Of a stretch of 64,000 bases of DNA, positions 43,924 to 52,232 are shown in pieces. A program made the position numbers and the translations under genes. The notes under the pieces are model-generated. The model was given only the letters and a program-made list of their open reading frames with translations, did not search any database and was not told the origin of the DNA. The DNA is taken from assembly GCF_052064335.1 (NCBI RefSeq), contig NZ_JBQHVU010000014.1, positions 8,802-72,801 of the forward strand, given 5' to 3'. How positions within the stretch are numbered: the stretch's first letter is position 1; every line of letters starts with the position of its first letter. Source of the DNA: Weimeria sp002480925 (GTDB lineage: Bacteria > Bacillota > Clostridia > Lachnospirales > Lachnospiraceae).

Positions 43924-44454
43924 ATGTTAAATCACATGAGTTTAAGACTGGTGTGGCATAGCGATGGATGGAATGGACATATCTGTAAAAATCCTGAGGC
44001 AAACCCATATTGTGTAGGTCAGTATTCGTATCCTGGAACGCTTATAAAAGAAAATAGAAATATAGATGATGAGAAAACTCATGCAGGAGAATCCTGTGCG
44101 TCGTGTCCTGGAGTGGCAGCATGCAGTTTGAGCATTAATGCATTTGGTAAGGAAACAATTACAGCTACGGCTCAGACACCAAAGTGGTGGAATGGCAAAG
44201 CGGATCCAGCAGAGATAACATTGCCACCAGCTACAGCATGTACATGGAATTATGAAGGAATGTACAGTGAGGATGTGGTTAAACATAGCGGTGTTCAAAA
44301 GTATGATTATGACAAGCGTAAGTCAAATGCTGAAGCATATTATTCACAGTTTCAGGAGGGAAGATCTCTGATATTTTATTATGCTGGCTACAGTAACCCT
44401 TTTTCAGATGATGAATATAATGGATATGTTGGATTTGTGAGGATATATGGTTAA
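43924..44454 (+). pseudogene. Truncated N-terminal cysteine-rich domain of a defense-island protein
   Basis: 176 residues starting MLNHMSLRLVWHSDGWNGH, with GAGGAGGAATCCGATT before the ATG. Cys residues occur in HICKNP, PYCVG, SCASCPG and AACSL, suggesting a metal-binding fold. From memory, sequences beginning with a W-H-x-x-G-W-N-G-x-x-C pattern form the N-terminus of large helicase- or nuclease-like proteins in defense islands. Here the frame stops just after YNGYVGFVRIYG, and the stop lies 8 bp inside brxA, so the rest has been lost. It may be a stand-alone small protein, but truncation is more likely. Confidence 0.5.
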
Positions 44455-45046
44455 TAAATACAGCGCCGGCAGCGTGAAATATCTGCTCTGGTTCGTTGAG
44501 ACAAAGGAGACCGTTCGGCTATGTCAGGAACATAATATGTCAGAGGTCAGAGAAATCGTGATCAGAGGAAATGTCTATCAGCAGAGAGCAGAGAGCAGGA
44601 TCATAAGTGAGTTCGGATGTATCAGGCGAAGGATAGAAAATACTCCGGAGGATGTGATGAATCAGATCCTCACAGCGGATGTGAGTACAGCAAAGATCAT
44701 TGCGCTGATATCGGCAATGGAATCAGACAGGATGCTTTTTGAACTGGTCTATGAGCTATATGGAGAGAAGCTCAGGCTTGGAGAAGAAGAGATCACAGAT
44801 GCCGATATGAACATATTCTTCGACAGAAAAATTGATCAGGATTCCACAGTGGCTGCATGGACGGAGACTACAATAAAGAAACTAAAATCTACATATATCA
44901 GATTTCTGATCGAAGCAGGAATCCTGAAAAAGGATGAGGATGACAGAAAGAAAATCGTAAGGCCGTTCATAGATGATGATCTGCGAAAGGCATTGAAAGA
45001 TAATGACATGGCAAACTTCCTTTACGCATTTACAGGAGAGCGCTGA
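44447..45046 (+). CDS. brxA: BREX protein BrxA (DUF1819)
   Basis: First gene of the BREX phage-defense operon, 199 aa. The sequence VNKYSAGSVKYLLWFVETKE and the C-terminal half (TTIKKLKSTYIRFLIEAGIL, RPFIDDDLRKALKDND) match BrxA, a small helical DNA-binding protein of the NusB-like fold. Its role in BREX is not settled. GTGAGGATAT precedes the ATG. Stop and start with brxB overlap (TGATGA), so the two are co-translated. Confidence 0.93.
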   Translation: MVNKYSAGSVKYLLWFVETKETVRLCQEHNMSEVREIVIRGNVYQQRAESRIISEFGCIRRRIENTPEDVMNQILTADVSTAKIIALISAMESDRMLFELVYELYGEKLRLGEEEITDADMNIFFDRKIDQDSTVAAWTETTIKKLKSTYIRFLIEAGILKKDEDDRKKIVRPFIDDDLRKALKDNDMANFLYAFTGER

Positions 45047-45642
45047 TGAATTTTCAAAAAAGGATAGATGCCATCTGGCCAAGAATCTCATCAGAGGATT
45101 TTCTTGAAAACCGTGGCGGCATCAATGAGAAGAGATATTATATATTTGAATATGATCCGGTAAATGAAACTGTTATGCGCAGCACCATTCAGGATCTCAA
45201 AGATAAGAATAATCCTGACACAGATGGATTTGTGATCTGTGAATATGACATCTATGATATGGTGATCGATATTCTTGAAGAGAAGGGATACATAGATAAG
45301 TGTATCCGCTTTGAGAAGGAAAAGGGATTCCAATATGTAGAGAAAGCAGTGAAAAAAACCTTGCGTCTCACTACGGATCAGAATATGATCATCAATCGGA
45401 TCGTAAAGGAGACGCCTGATAATGCAGTTGTGTTTCTTACAGGAATAGGAAAAGTATATCCTTTCGTGAGAGCACACAATCTGCTGAATACCCTGAGAGA
45501 TGTGTTCCATAAATGCCCGGTCGTTATGTTCTATCCGGGCACATGGGATGGTCAGACACTAAGCCTCTTCGGGACAATGACAGATGGCAACTATTATATG
45601 GCAAAACCGCTTGTGTACAGCGAGGGAGGAAAGATCAGATGA
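45046..45642 (+). CDS. brxB: BREX protein BrxB (DUF1788)
   Basis: 198-aa protein of the DUF1788 family: FEYDPVNE, FVICEYDIYDMVIDILEEKG, VFLTGIGKVYPFVRAHNLLN and CPVVMFYPGTWDG are family blocks. Required for methylation and defense in characterized type 1 BREX systems, biochemical role unknown. Overlaps brxC by ATGA. Confidence 0.94.
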   Translation: MNFQKRIDAIWPRISSEDFLENRGGINEKRYYIFEYDPVNETVMRSTIQDLKDKNNPDTDGFVICEYDIYDMVIDILEEKGYIDKCIRFEKEKGFQYVEKAVKKTLRLTTDQNMIINRIVKETPDNAVVFLTGIGKVYPFVRAHNLLNTLRDVFHKCPVVMFYPGTWDGQTLSLFGTMTDGNYYMAKPLVYSEGGKIR

Positions 45643-48600
45643 AGATTCAGGATATGTTCCAGAAGTCGATTGATCGTGAGATCAACGGCGTAATAATGGT
45701 AGGTCAGAAGGAAAAGGAGAATGTGTATCAGGAACTCAACGAGTACGTGGTCACGGATGAGATCGACCGCTACATGAATAAGTTCTTCGATGCGTATGAG
45801 AAGGGACTGACCGGGAAGACCAGCAAAATGGGAGTGTGGATATCAGGTTTCTTTGGGAGTGGTAAATCACATTTCCTGAAAATCCTGTCATACATACTTT
45901 CAGACAAGAAAGTAAAGAATACAGATGATCCATCTGATAGCAGGATTTATTCTGCATCAGACTTCTTCATGGATGACGTTAAGGTGCCGGATAAGAAGCT
46001 CCAGGAGAAGATAAAGGATGTCGCATCCTATGCAGATGATACAGATGTGATTCTTTTCAATGTGGACTCCAAGAGTACGGCAGAGAATAAGGATGACAAG
46101 GAAGCGATAAAGAAGGTCTTCATGAAGGTCTTCAATGATTATTTGGGGTACTGCGGATCGATTCCTTTTCTTGCAGCTTTTGAGAGAAGCCTCGATGAAA
46201 AGGGCAAGTACGATGAGTTCAAAGAAAAGTTCAAAGAGATAAGTGGCGATGACTGGGTAGATGCCAGAGATGATTTCTATTTCAGCCAGGATGATATAGT
46301 AGAGGCTGTTTCTGAAATTGGAGTAATGAGTAAGGAAGCAGCAGAGAACTGGGCGAATAATGCTGAGAGCACATACAGCTTTTCGATAGAGGATTTTGCT
46401 AACTATGTGAAGTCATACTGTGACAGCAAGGGCAGTAATCATCATGTGGTATTCCTTGTGGATGAGATCGGTCAGTATATAGCAGATGACAGCAAGCTCA
46501 TGGTAAATCTCCAGACAGTCACAGAGGATCTGGGGATAGCATGTCAGGGAAAGGCATGGATCGCAGTTACGAGCCAGCAGGATATCGATTCGATCACGAA
46601 GATCATCGGGGATGACTTTTCCAAGATCCAGGGACGATTTGATACAAGAGTATCACTGTCATCAGCAGATGTAGCAGAGGTCGTACAGAAGAGACTTCTC
46701 GAGAAAAAGCCTGAGGTCTCAGAGAGATTAAAGCCTATATATGAGCGCTATAAGAATACGATAGAGAATAATATCACGTTCAGCGAAGGTACACCTCATA
46801 TGCCTTTGTATTCGGATGCAGAGAATTTCGCGGATGTGTACCCATTTGTGCCGTACCAGTTCAAGCTATTAGGAGAGGTGCTCACCGCGATCAGACAGTA
46901 CAGTTCCAGCGGAAAAAATACATCTGATGGTGAGAGATCGATGCTTGCCTACACCCAGATAGCTGCAAGGAAGTATGAAGATCAGGATTCCGATATCCTG
47001 ATTCCTTTTGATGCATTCTATGATAGGGCGGATGATGATGTGGATCACCAGCACAGGGTAGTGATATCGGAGGCAATGAAGAATCCGAGGCTTAACGACT
47101 TTGATGTCAGTCTCCTGAAGGTTCTTTTTATGATAAAGCATGTCCGCAATTTCCAGGGGACAGCTCAGAACTTTACGACACTTATGATCTCCAGGCTCGA
47201 TCAGGATATGCCTGAGCTGCATAAGACAGTTGATGAATCTCTTCGCAGGCTCTGTGATGAGCTTCTGGTACAGCGCAACGGAGATCTGTATGTGTTCCTG
47301 ACGAATGAGGAGCAGGAAGCAGAGAACAGGATCCGGAATATAAATGTCGATACCAAGGTGACACAGCAGTATATAGCTGCTACTGCATTTGAGGAGATCA
47401 TTGCATTCCCGAATAGTAAATACAGGTATAGCAACCGTTATTCGTTCTCATTCAATACAGAGCTTGATGACAGGATCATCAAGAATAATAACAGCGATAT
47501 TTCCTTGCATCTGTACACGGCATTCAGTGGAGAACTCAACGACCAGGCACTGTCAATGCTTTCAATGAATGAGCAGGCGGTAATAGTGAAGCTGGATGAT
47601 ACCCAGCCATACATTTCAGAAGTCGAGATGATGGAGAAGATTCAGGCATTCCTCGAAAGTCCGGAGAATTCTACACTCACAGACTTTGAAATCATCAAGG
47701 CTACCAAGCAGAAGGAGAGACTTGATTTCTCTAAAAGAGCAAGGGAGTATATCAGGGAAGCTCTGGAGAATTCGACTATATTTGTCAGAGGGGCAAAGCT
47801 CAATATTAAGACAAAGAAGGTACAGGAGCGTATAGGAGAGGGTTTCAGAAAGCTTATCGACAGCGTATACAGCAAGCTCAAGAATATGAAGTCTGAGCCT
47901 ACACAGGAGACAATCCGTGAAGTCCTGAAGAAGAATAATAATTATGTTCAGGTCTCGTTCGGAGGTGTGGACAAGGATCCGGATGAGGAGGCTCTGAATG
48001 ACCTTCTTTCTGCAGTTCAGTTTAATAGCAATCAGGGAATAAGGACTTCTCTGAAGCAGCTTTTTGACCAGTTCGGGAAGGCTCCGTATGGATATACTGA
48101 GGAAGATATAGAATATCTGGTTGCAGTACACTATAAGAAGGGACATATATCATTCAAGCTGAACAGTGTGATCCATACACCGGCATCGACTACTGCTGAT
48201 GAGGCGTACAAGTATCTGACTCAGAGAGGGTATAGGGAGACGCTTCTTATAGAGCTTAAGCAGACACCGAAGAAGGCGTGGGTGAAGTCTGTAAAGGATG
48301 TAATCCATGACTTCTTTGGACATGCTGCAATAACTGATGACTCAGATGCCCTGATGCGTGATTTCAAGACATACTGTGAGACATTTCATTCCAGGATAGA
48401 AAAGACACTTGCTAGTGATTATATTGGTGATTCTCCACTCCCTGGAAAGGAGACTCTTAATAAAGCGCTCAGAATGACAGACGAGATAAATGCTATTCAG
48501 GATCCTATGACATTCTATCAGAGAGTGGATGAACTGGCAGACGATTTCAAGGCGGTTGCTCTTGATATGGCAGACCTTAAGAATTTCCTTGAGGGCACTC

Positions 48601-49262
48601 AGAAGAATAAGTTCCTGAGTGCATACAAAGCTCTGAAGATATATGAGGCCAGCAAGAACTATATTTCTGATCAGGAGATAATAGACTATGCAAACCAGAT
48701 CAGGAAGATAATTAAGAACAACAAGCCATACAGTTTTATAAAAAAGCTGGAGCAGTATGATCAGGAGCTCACCAGTTCTATCATGGATCTTCTTCAGAAG
48801 TATGAAGAGGCTATCAGACCACAGGTATATGATGATTTCAAGACAGCTCTTGATGCAGTGATTGCGGACAGGCCGTATACTGACAGACTCAAGGAATCTT
48901 TCTCTGAGAAGTTCAATGATCTTCTTGAAAAGCTGTCCCATACAAGTGATATCGCATCGATGAATGGCATACCGACTGAGAGTACAGCCCTGTTGGATAA
49001 GTGCCTGAGAGAAAATGACGCAGCAGAGGCAGCATATCAGGCAAGCATTATTCCGCCGAAGCCACCGACGGGCGGAGGTATTGATCCGCAGCCACCAAAG
49101 CCGCCTGTCCATAAGCCTCCAAAGACAGTGACGATGAGGATGCTGACCCACAACAAGACATACAGGATCAAGACAAAGGATGATGTGGAAAAGTTCCTTG
49201 ATGAGATGCGCAAGTCTCTAATGGAGCAGCTGGATGATGATACCACGATCAATCTGAGCTGA
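45639..49262 (+). CDS. brxC: BREX ATPase BrxC (PglY-like)
   Basis: Large P-loop protein of 1207 aa. ATG 45639 overlaps the brxB stop and lies behind GGGAGGAAAGATC. IQDMFQKSIDREINGVI is the typical N-terminus. Walker A is GFFGSGKSH with Lys76; HHVVFLVDEIGQYI is a Walker B-like block, and AWIAVTSQQDID and the arginine-rich KIQGRFDTRVSL follow, placing it in the AAA-like BrxC/PglY family (DUF499-related). The C-terminal end has a Pro-rich linker (PPKPPTGGGIDPQPPKPP). BrxC is essential for BREX exclusion. Confidence 0.94.
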   Translation: MKIQDMFQKSIDREINGVIMVGQKEKENVYQELNEYVVTDEIDRYMNKFFDAYEKGLTGKTSKMGVWISGFFGSGKSHFLKILSYILSDKKVKNTDDPSDSRIYSASDFFMDDVKVPDKKLQEKIKDVASYADDTDVILFNVDSKSTAENKDDKEAIKKVFMKVFNDYLGYCGSIPFLAAFERSLDEKGKYDEFKEKFKEISGDDWVDARDDFYFSQDDIVEAVSEIGVMSKEAAENWANNAESTYSFSIEDFANYVKSYCDSKGSNHHVVFLVDEIGQYIADDSKLMVNLQTVTEDLGIACQGKAWIAVTSQQDIDSITKIIGDDFSKIQGRFDTRVSLSSADVAEVVQKRLLEKKPEVSERLKPIYERYKNTIENNITFSEGTPHMPLYSDAENFADVYPFVPYQFKLLGEVLTAIRQYSSSGKNTSDGERSMLAYTQIAARKYEDQDSDILIPFDAFYDRADDDVDHQHRVVISEAMKNPRLNDFDVSLLKVLFMIKHVRNFQGTAQNFTTLMISRLDQDMPELHKTVDESLRRLCDELLVQRNGDLYVFLTNEEQEAENRIRNINVDTKVTQQYIAATAFEEIIAFPNSKYRYSNRYSFSFNTELDDRIIKNNNSDISLHLYTAFSGELNDQALSMLSMNEQAVIVKLDDTQPYISEVEMMEKIQAFLESPENSTLTDFEIIKATKQKERLDFSKRAREYIREALENSTIFVRGAKLNIKTKKVQERIGEGFRKLIDSVYSKLKNMKSEPTQETIREVLKKNNNYVQVSFGGVDKDPDEEALNDLLSAVQFNSNQGIRTSLKQLFDQFGKAPYGYTEEDIEYLVAVHYKKGHISFKLNSVIHTPASTTADEAYKYLTQRGYRETLLIELKQTPKKAWVKSVKDVIHDFFGHAAITDDSDALMRDFKTYCETFHSRIEKTLASDYIGDSPLPGKETLNKALRMTDEINAIQDPMTFYQRVDELADDFKAVALDMADLKNFLEGTQKNKFLSAYKALKIYEASKNYISDQEIIDYANQIRKIIKNNKPYSFIKKLEQYDQELTSSIMDLLQKYEEAIRPQVYDDFKTALDAVIADRPYTDRLKESFSEKFNDLLEKLSHTSDIASMNGIPTESTALLDKCLRENDAAEAAYQASIIPPKPPTGGGIDPQPPKPPVHKPPKTVTMRMLTHNKTYRIKTKDDVEKFLDEMRKSLMEQLDDDTTINLS

Positions 49263-49319
49263 TTACGAAGCCCGGGGCCGCGGGAGGCCCCAATGACTCT
49301 CCTTTAATTTTGAATAAAA

Positions 49320-49352
49320 GACGTGCAGTCCGTATGATTGCACGTTTTTTTG
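49320..49352 (+). terminator. Intrinsic terminator after brxC
   Basis: ACGTGCA pairs with TGCACGT across an 11-nt loop and is followed by seven T. A further hairpin GGGGCC-GCGGGA-GGCCCC lies just after the brxC stop at about 49273-49290. Together they should end the brxABC transcript, so pglX and later genes need another promoter. Confidence 0.85.
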
Positions 49353-49451
49353 CTATAATGCCTAAACACGTTCGTTGGATTATTGCAAATTGTTAATAAT
49401 CTGTATATAGGGGATGCCTGAAATATATAAATACAAAATATAGAATTATAC

Positions 49452-49480
49452 TTGACAAAATGATAATGTGCTGTTAATAT
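49452..49480 (+). promoter_or_regulatory. Strong sigma-A promoter inside the BREX locus
   Basis: Perfect TTGACA (49452-49457), 17-bp spacer, TAATAT (49475-49480), about 40 bp before the XRE regulator. This is the best promoter seen in the island and would drive the regulator and perhaps pglX onward. Confidence 0.85.
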
Positions 49481-49519
49481 AGATTCGTAGACAAAGGAGA
49501 TTTACAGGAGGAAAGCACG

Positions 49520-49840
49520 ATGAAGCAGATAGGAGAAAGGATTAAAGCGTTGTTAAGCAGGAAAGGGATGACTCAGAAAGAGCTTGCTATCAGGACAGGG
49601 TGCACTGAGGCCGCGATATCTCACTATATAAAAGGTGACAGAACACCAAGATCAAGCGTCCTTGCGAAGATGGCGATTGCGCTCGATACTACATCAGAAT
49701 ATCTTCTTGAGGGTATACCTGTGGATAAACAGTCAGAGCTGGGATATGCGAAGAAGCTGATAGCCAGAAATGTGAATCAGATGTCTTCAAAGGATAAAAA
49801 AGAGTTTATTGATATTCTAATGGGAGATGACGATGAATAA
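49520..49840 (+). CDS. XRE-family helix-turn-helix regulator
   Basis: 106-aa Cro/CI-type repressor. N-terminal HTH: IGERIKALLSRKGMTQKELA then GCTEAAISHYIKGDRTPRSS. The C-terminal part (VDKQSELGYAKKLIARNVNQMS) is a short helical tail. AGGAGGAAAGCACG precedes ATG. Its stop overlaps the next gene, an ImmA/IrrE peptidase, the common pair in which the peptidase cleaves the repressor. It has its own promoter (49452). Confidence 0.93.
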   Translation: MKQIGERIKALLSRKGMTQKELAIRTGCTEAAISHYIKGDRTPRSSVLAKMAIALDTTSEYLLEGIPVDKQSELGYAKKLIARNVNQMSSKDKKEFIDILMGDDDE

Positions 49841-50426
49841 GGAAGTATGGAAGCTTTCCGATGAGAAGTATGAATTTATCAAAGGGGAGGTCGTGCATAT
49901 ATTTGAGATGTATGAGATCAGATGCATACCTGTATCAGGCTTTGAGATTGCCATAAAAATGGGGATAACTCTGATCCCTTATTCAGCATTATCAAGGAGA
50001 AAATTAAAAGCGGCACGGACGATAAGTGAAGACGGTTTCTTTTGTGAGAATGGTGGTAAGGAGATTATTTTTTATAATGACATGGACTATAAATATGACA
50101 GGCAGAACTTTACGATCTTGCATGAAATAGGTCATATAGTCCTTGATCATACTGGACGTGGAGAGCATGAGGAGGATGAAGCAAATTTTTTTGCAAAATA
50201 TGCAATAGCTCCTCCGATACTTGTAGACAAGATCAATCCCAGAAGCTGGCTGGATATTTATGACAGGTTCAATATCAGTGAAACTGCTGCCGCATATGCA
50301 TATCGGTACTATCTGAAGTGGAAAGGACACCACAAGCTGCAGAAGACCTATACCGATTATGAAAACAGGCTGCTTCAATACTACGACAGATATGGTGGAG
50401 GTGATGCCTATGAGCGTGTGATCTGA
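49833..50426 (+). CDS. ImmA/IrrE-family metallo-endopeptidase
   Basis: Zinc peptidase of about 197 aa with H97EIGH101 in FTILHEIGHIVLDH and the downstream Glu of EHEEDEANFFAKYAI, the gluzincin-like active site. Family members cleave XRE repressors in response to stress. The ATG at 49833 follows GGGAGATG; the ATG at 49827 overlaps that site and is less likely. It overlaps the repressor gene by 8 bp. The C-terminal part may be a sensing domain (AAAYAYRYYLKWKGHHKL). Confidence 0.92.
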   Translation: MNKEVWKLSDEKYEFIKGEVVHIFEMYEIRCIPVSGFEIAIKMGITLIPYSALSRRKLKAARTISEDGFFCENGGKEIIFYNDMDYKYDRQNFTILHEIGHIVLDHTGRGEHEEDEANFFAKYAIAPPILVDKINPRSWLDIYDRFNISETAAAYAYRYYLKWKGHHKLQKTYTDYENRLLQYYDRYGGGDAYERVI

Positions 50427-50430
50427 GAAT

Positions 50431-50472
50431 AAAAAACACTTCTTAAATTGCTACCAACAATTTAGGAAGTGT
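50431..50472. terminator. 15-bp inverted repeat behind the peptidase gene
   Basis: ACACTTCTTAAATTG pairs with CAATTTAGGAAGTGT (one G-U) around a 7-nt loop. Six A precede it, so the T run is on the minus strand; on the plus strand no T run follows. It may slow plus-strand transcription or act as an operator. Confidence 0.5.
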
Positions 50473-50664
50473 CATAGGCGGAACAGGCACGAATGCTAGT
50501 CCTTTTTGAATGTATATAGCATTTTAGCATAGATTTTCCGTCTATACAAGAGAAACTTTTGGTTTTTTGTTTAAGCCATATAATTGGCGGAAAGGAAGGC
50601 AGAATGCTTTCGTTAATTGATAGTATTGAATCTTCCTGTCATTATAGGACAGGGGGGTTCAGTA

Positions 50665-51147
50665 ATGGGGACGACTAAAACAGGACGAACTCTTAATACT
50701 AAAGGAGCAGCTGGTGTTGCAAGTCAGTTTGCTGTTGTACATTCTAACGAGGGAACGTATACACACCCGATGCCAGGTGACCATATACGTCTTGTAAGTG
50801 GTGGACATGGCCAGACTGGTATAAATGAACTTGATAAATACGGGATAGAATATCACATCGTGAAGACCTATCCGAACGGAGTGAGAGTTGGAAATGTTCC
50901 AAATCACAGAAATCCCCGGAAACGGAAAGGAACAGGCCAGGCATGGTTTCCAAGAAATTGGACAAGCAGAGATATACGGCACGCAGGAGAGCATGTTGCC
51001 AATTTGCGAGGGAATCGACACAGTAAGAATGGAGAAGCCGTATACGGAATCTGGAAAGGAGTCCGTGTTGGTGTTATCAGGACAAATGGCAAGATTGCTA
51101 CCATTTTTCCAGATTCAAAACAACCATACAGGAAAGGAAAAAAATAA
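50665..51147 (+). CDS. Orphan EndoU-family nuclease toxin domain
   Basis: Stand-alone 160-aa protein matching the bacterial EndoU toxin domain (PF14436-type), an RNase used in polymorphic toxins. Conserved landmarks: VSGGHGQTGINELDKYGI with His48, NGVRVGNVPNHRNPRKRKG, AWFPRNWTSRDIRHAGEHV, and the closing VRVGVIRTNGKIATIFPDS. GGGGGGTTCAGTA precedes ATG 50665. It has no signal peptide, LXG/WXG or repeat region, so it is a toxin tip without its delivery part. The next gene, starting at its stop, looks like its immunity protein. An intracellular role inside a BREX locus is unusual. Confidence 0.82.
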   Translation: MGTTKTGRTLNTKGAAGVASQFAVVHSNEGTYTHPMPGDHIRLVSGGHGQTGINELDKYGIEYHIVKTYPNGVRVGNVPNHRNPRKRKGTGQAWFPRNWTSRDIRHAGEHVANLRGNRHSKNGEAVYGIWKGVRVGVIRTNGKIATIFPDSKQPYRKGKK

Positions 51148-51503
51148 TGGATATAAAGAAATTTAGAGAAGTAATCGCCAGGAGAGAGTATGCAGAGAAA
51201 ATAAGTCAGGGTGAGTGGTATGATGAGATTGCCAGATGTAATAAACTGGAAACGGATATCCTTTCAGAAGATATTCCTTCTACCATTGATTTTCTCAGAA
51301 ATGACTGTACCCCAGATGAATATTCATGGATTAGTGAGGTTATAGATGACATCGCGGAGAAGACTAACAGTCGCGAGCTGGTTGACTGCTATAAAAATCT
51401 TATGAGCAAATTCTCTGAGGAATGTGAAAAGTATAATATAGCAGGCAGCATTGAATCTGCAGATGAAATCCTTGACTGGAGGAAAAAACATGGCAAAAAT
51501 TGA
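51147..51503 (+). CDS. Probable EndoU immunity protein
   Basis: 118-aa acidic, helical protein (DIKKFREVIARREYAEKISQ; ISEVIDDIAEKTNSRELVDC). I do not recognise a family by name. Its place directly after an EndoU domain, with the start touching the toxin stop, small size and acidity are typical of immunity proteins in polymorphic toxin cassettes. AAAGGAAAAAAATA precedes ATG. Confidence 0.65.
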   Translation: MDIKKFREVIARREYAEKISQGEWYDEIARCNKLETDILSEDIPSTIDFLRNDCTPDEYSWISEVIDDIAEKTNSRELVDCYKNLMSKFSEECEKYNIAGSIESADEILDWRKKHGKN

Positions 51504-52176
51504 GAATCTTGTTGATGAAGGCTTCAGGGTGTCTCTTGTTGAAACTGCCTTCTTCGATGGAGATCTCGAGATTCCCCATATAGATGCTCCGAAGGAGATC
51601 ATAATCCCATCGGGTATGGTTCCTTTCTCCAAAAGAAATAGAGGCGTCCCGACAGATTTTGTGTGTTTCTATGAAAATGATATCAATTTCAGGGATGTGC
51701 TTACGAAGACAGAAGAATTCAAAGATGATCTCGGTAGATTTGCCGGAATTATATCTCCGGACTGTTCACTGTATATTGATGCACCGTTGATAGTACAGTT
51801 AGCGGATATCTATCTGAATAGAGCCGTCGGATATTATTATAGCAATCAGGGAATATACGTTGTACCAAATATACGTTGGGGCGATGAGAGAACTTATACT
51901 GATGAAATATTTAGTGAACCACCTGCATTTCTTGGCGTTGATAAGAACAGCATTGTTTCAATTGGCACATATGGGCAGATAAAGGCTGCAGAATCAAAGA
52001 AATATTTCAGAGAAGGCCTGATATCCATGCTTGATTTTCTTAGCCCACAGGTTGTGCTAGTGTATGGTCCGATGAATAGAAAAATCTTTGAAGGTTTGAG
52101 TGGAAGAACTTGTTTTGTGCAGTTTGACGATTGGACTACAAGGCAGCATAAATATGTGGCAATGATATCTCCTTAA
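51490..52176 (+). CDS. DUF4417 domain protein
   Basis: 228-aa protein of the DUF4417 family. PTDFVCFYENDINFR, then FAGIISPDCSLYIDAPLIVQ, then YYYSNQGIYVVPNIRWGDERTY are the typical blocks. Family members are found mainly in phages, mobile elements and defense loci; the function is unknown. ATG 51490 follows TGGAGGAAAAAAC and overlaps the immunity gene by 14 bp, so it belongs to that operon. An association with defense or with the toxin cassette is inferred from position only. Confidence 0.78.
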   Translation: MAKIENLVDEGFRVSLVETAFFDGDLEIPHIDAPKEIIIPSGMVPFSKRNRGVPTDFVCFYENDINFRDVLTKTEEFKDDLGRFAGIISPDCSLYIDAPLIVQLADIYLNRAVGYYYSNQGIYVVPNIRWGDERTYTDEIFSEPPAFLGVDKNSIVSIGTYGQIKAAESKKYFREGLISMLDFLSPQVVLVYGPMNRKIFEGLSGRTCFVQFDDWTTRQHKYVAMISP

Positions 52177-52232
52177 TGGTAAAATATGAGTGTTAGCTAC
52201 TGACAAAAATAAGAGTTATGGAGATATAAGAG

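Noticed and set aside
48342..49151. 269-codon minus-strand frame opposite the end of brxC
   Set aside because: Shadow of brxC; no ribosome site or recognisable domain.
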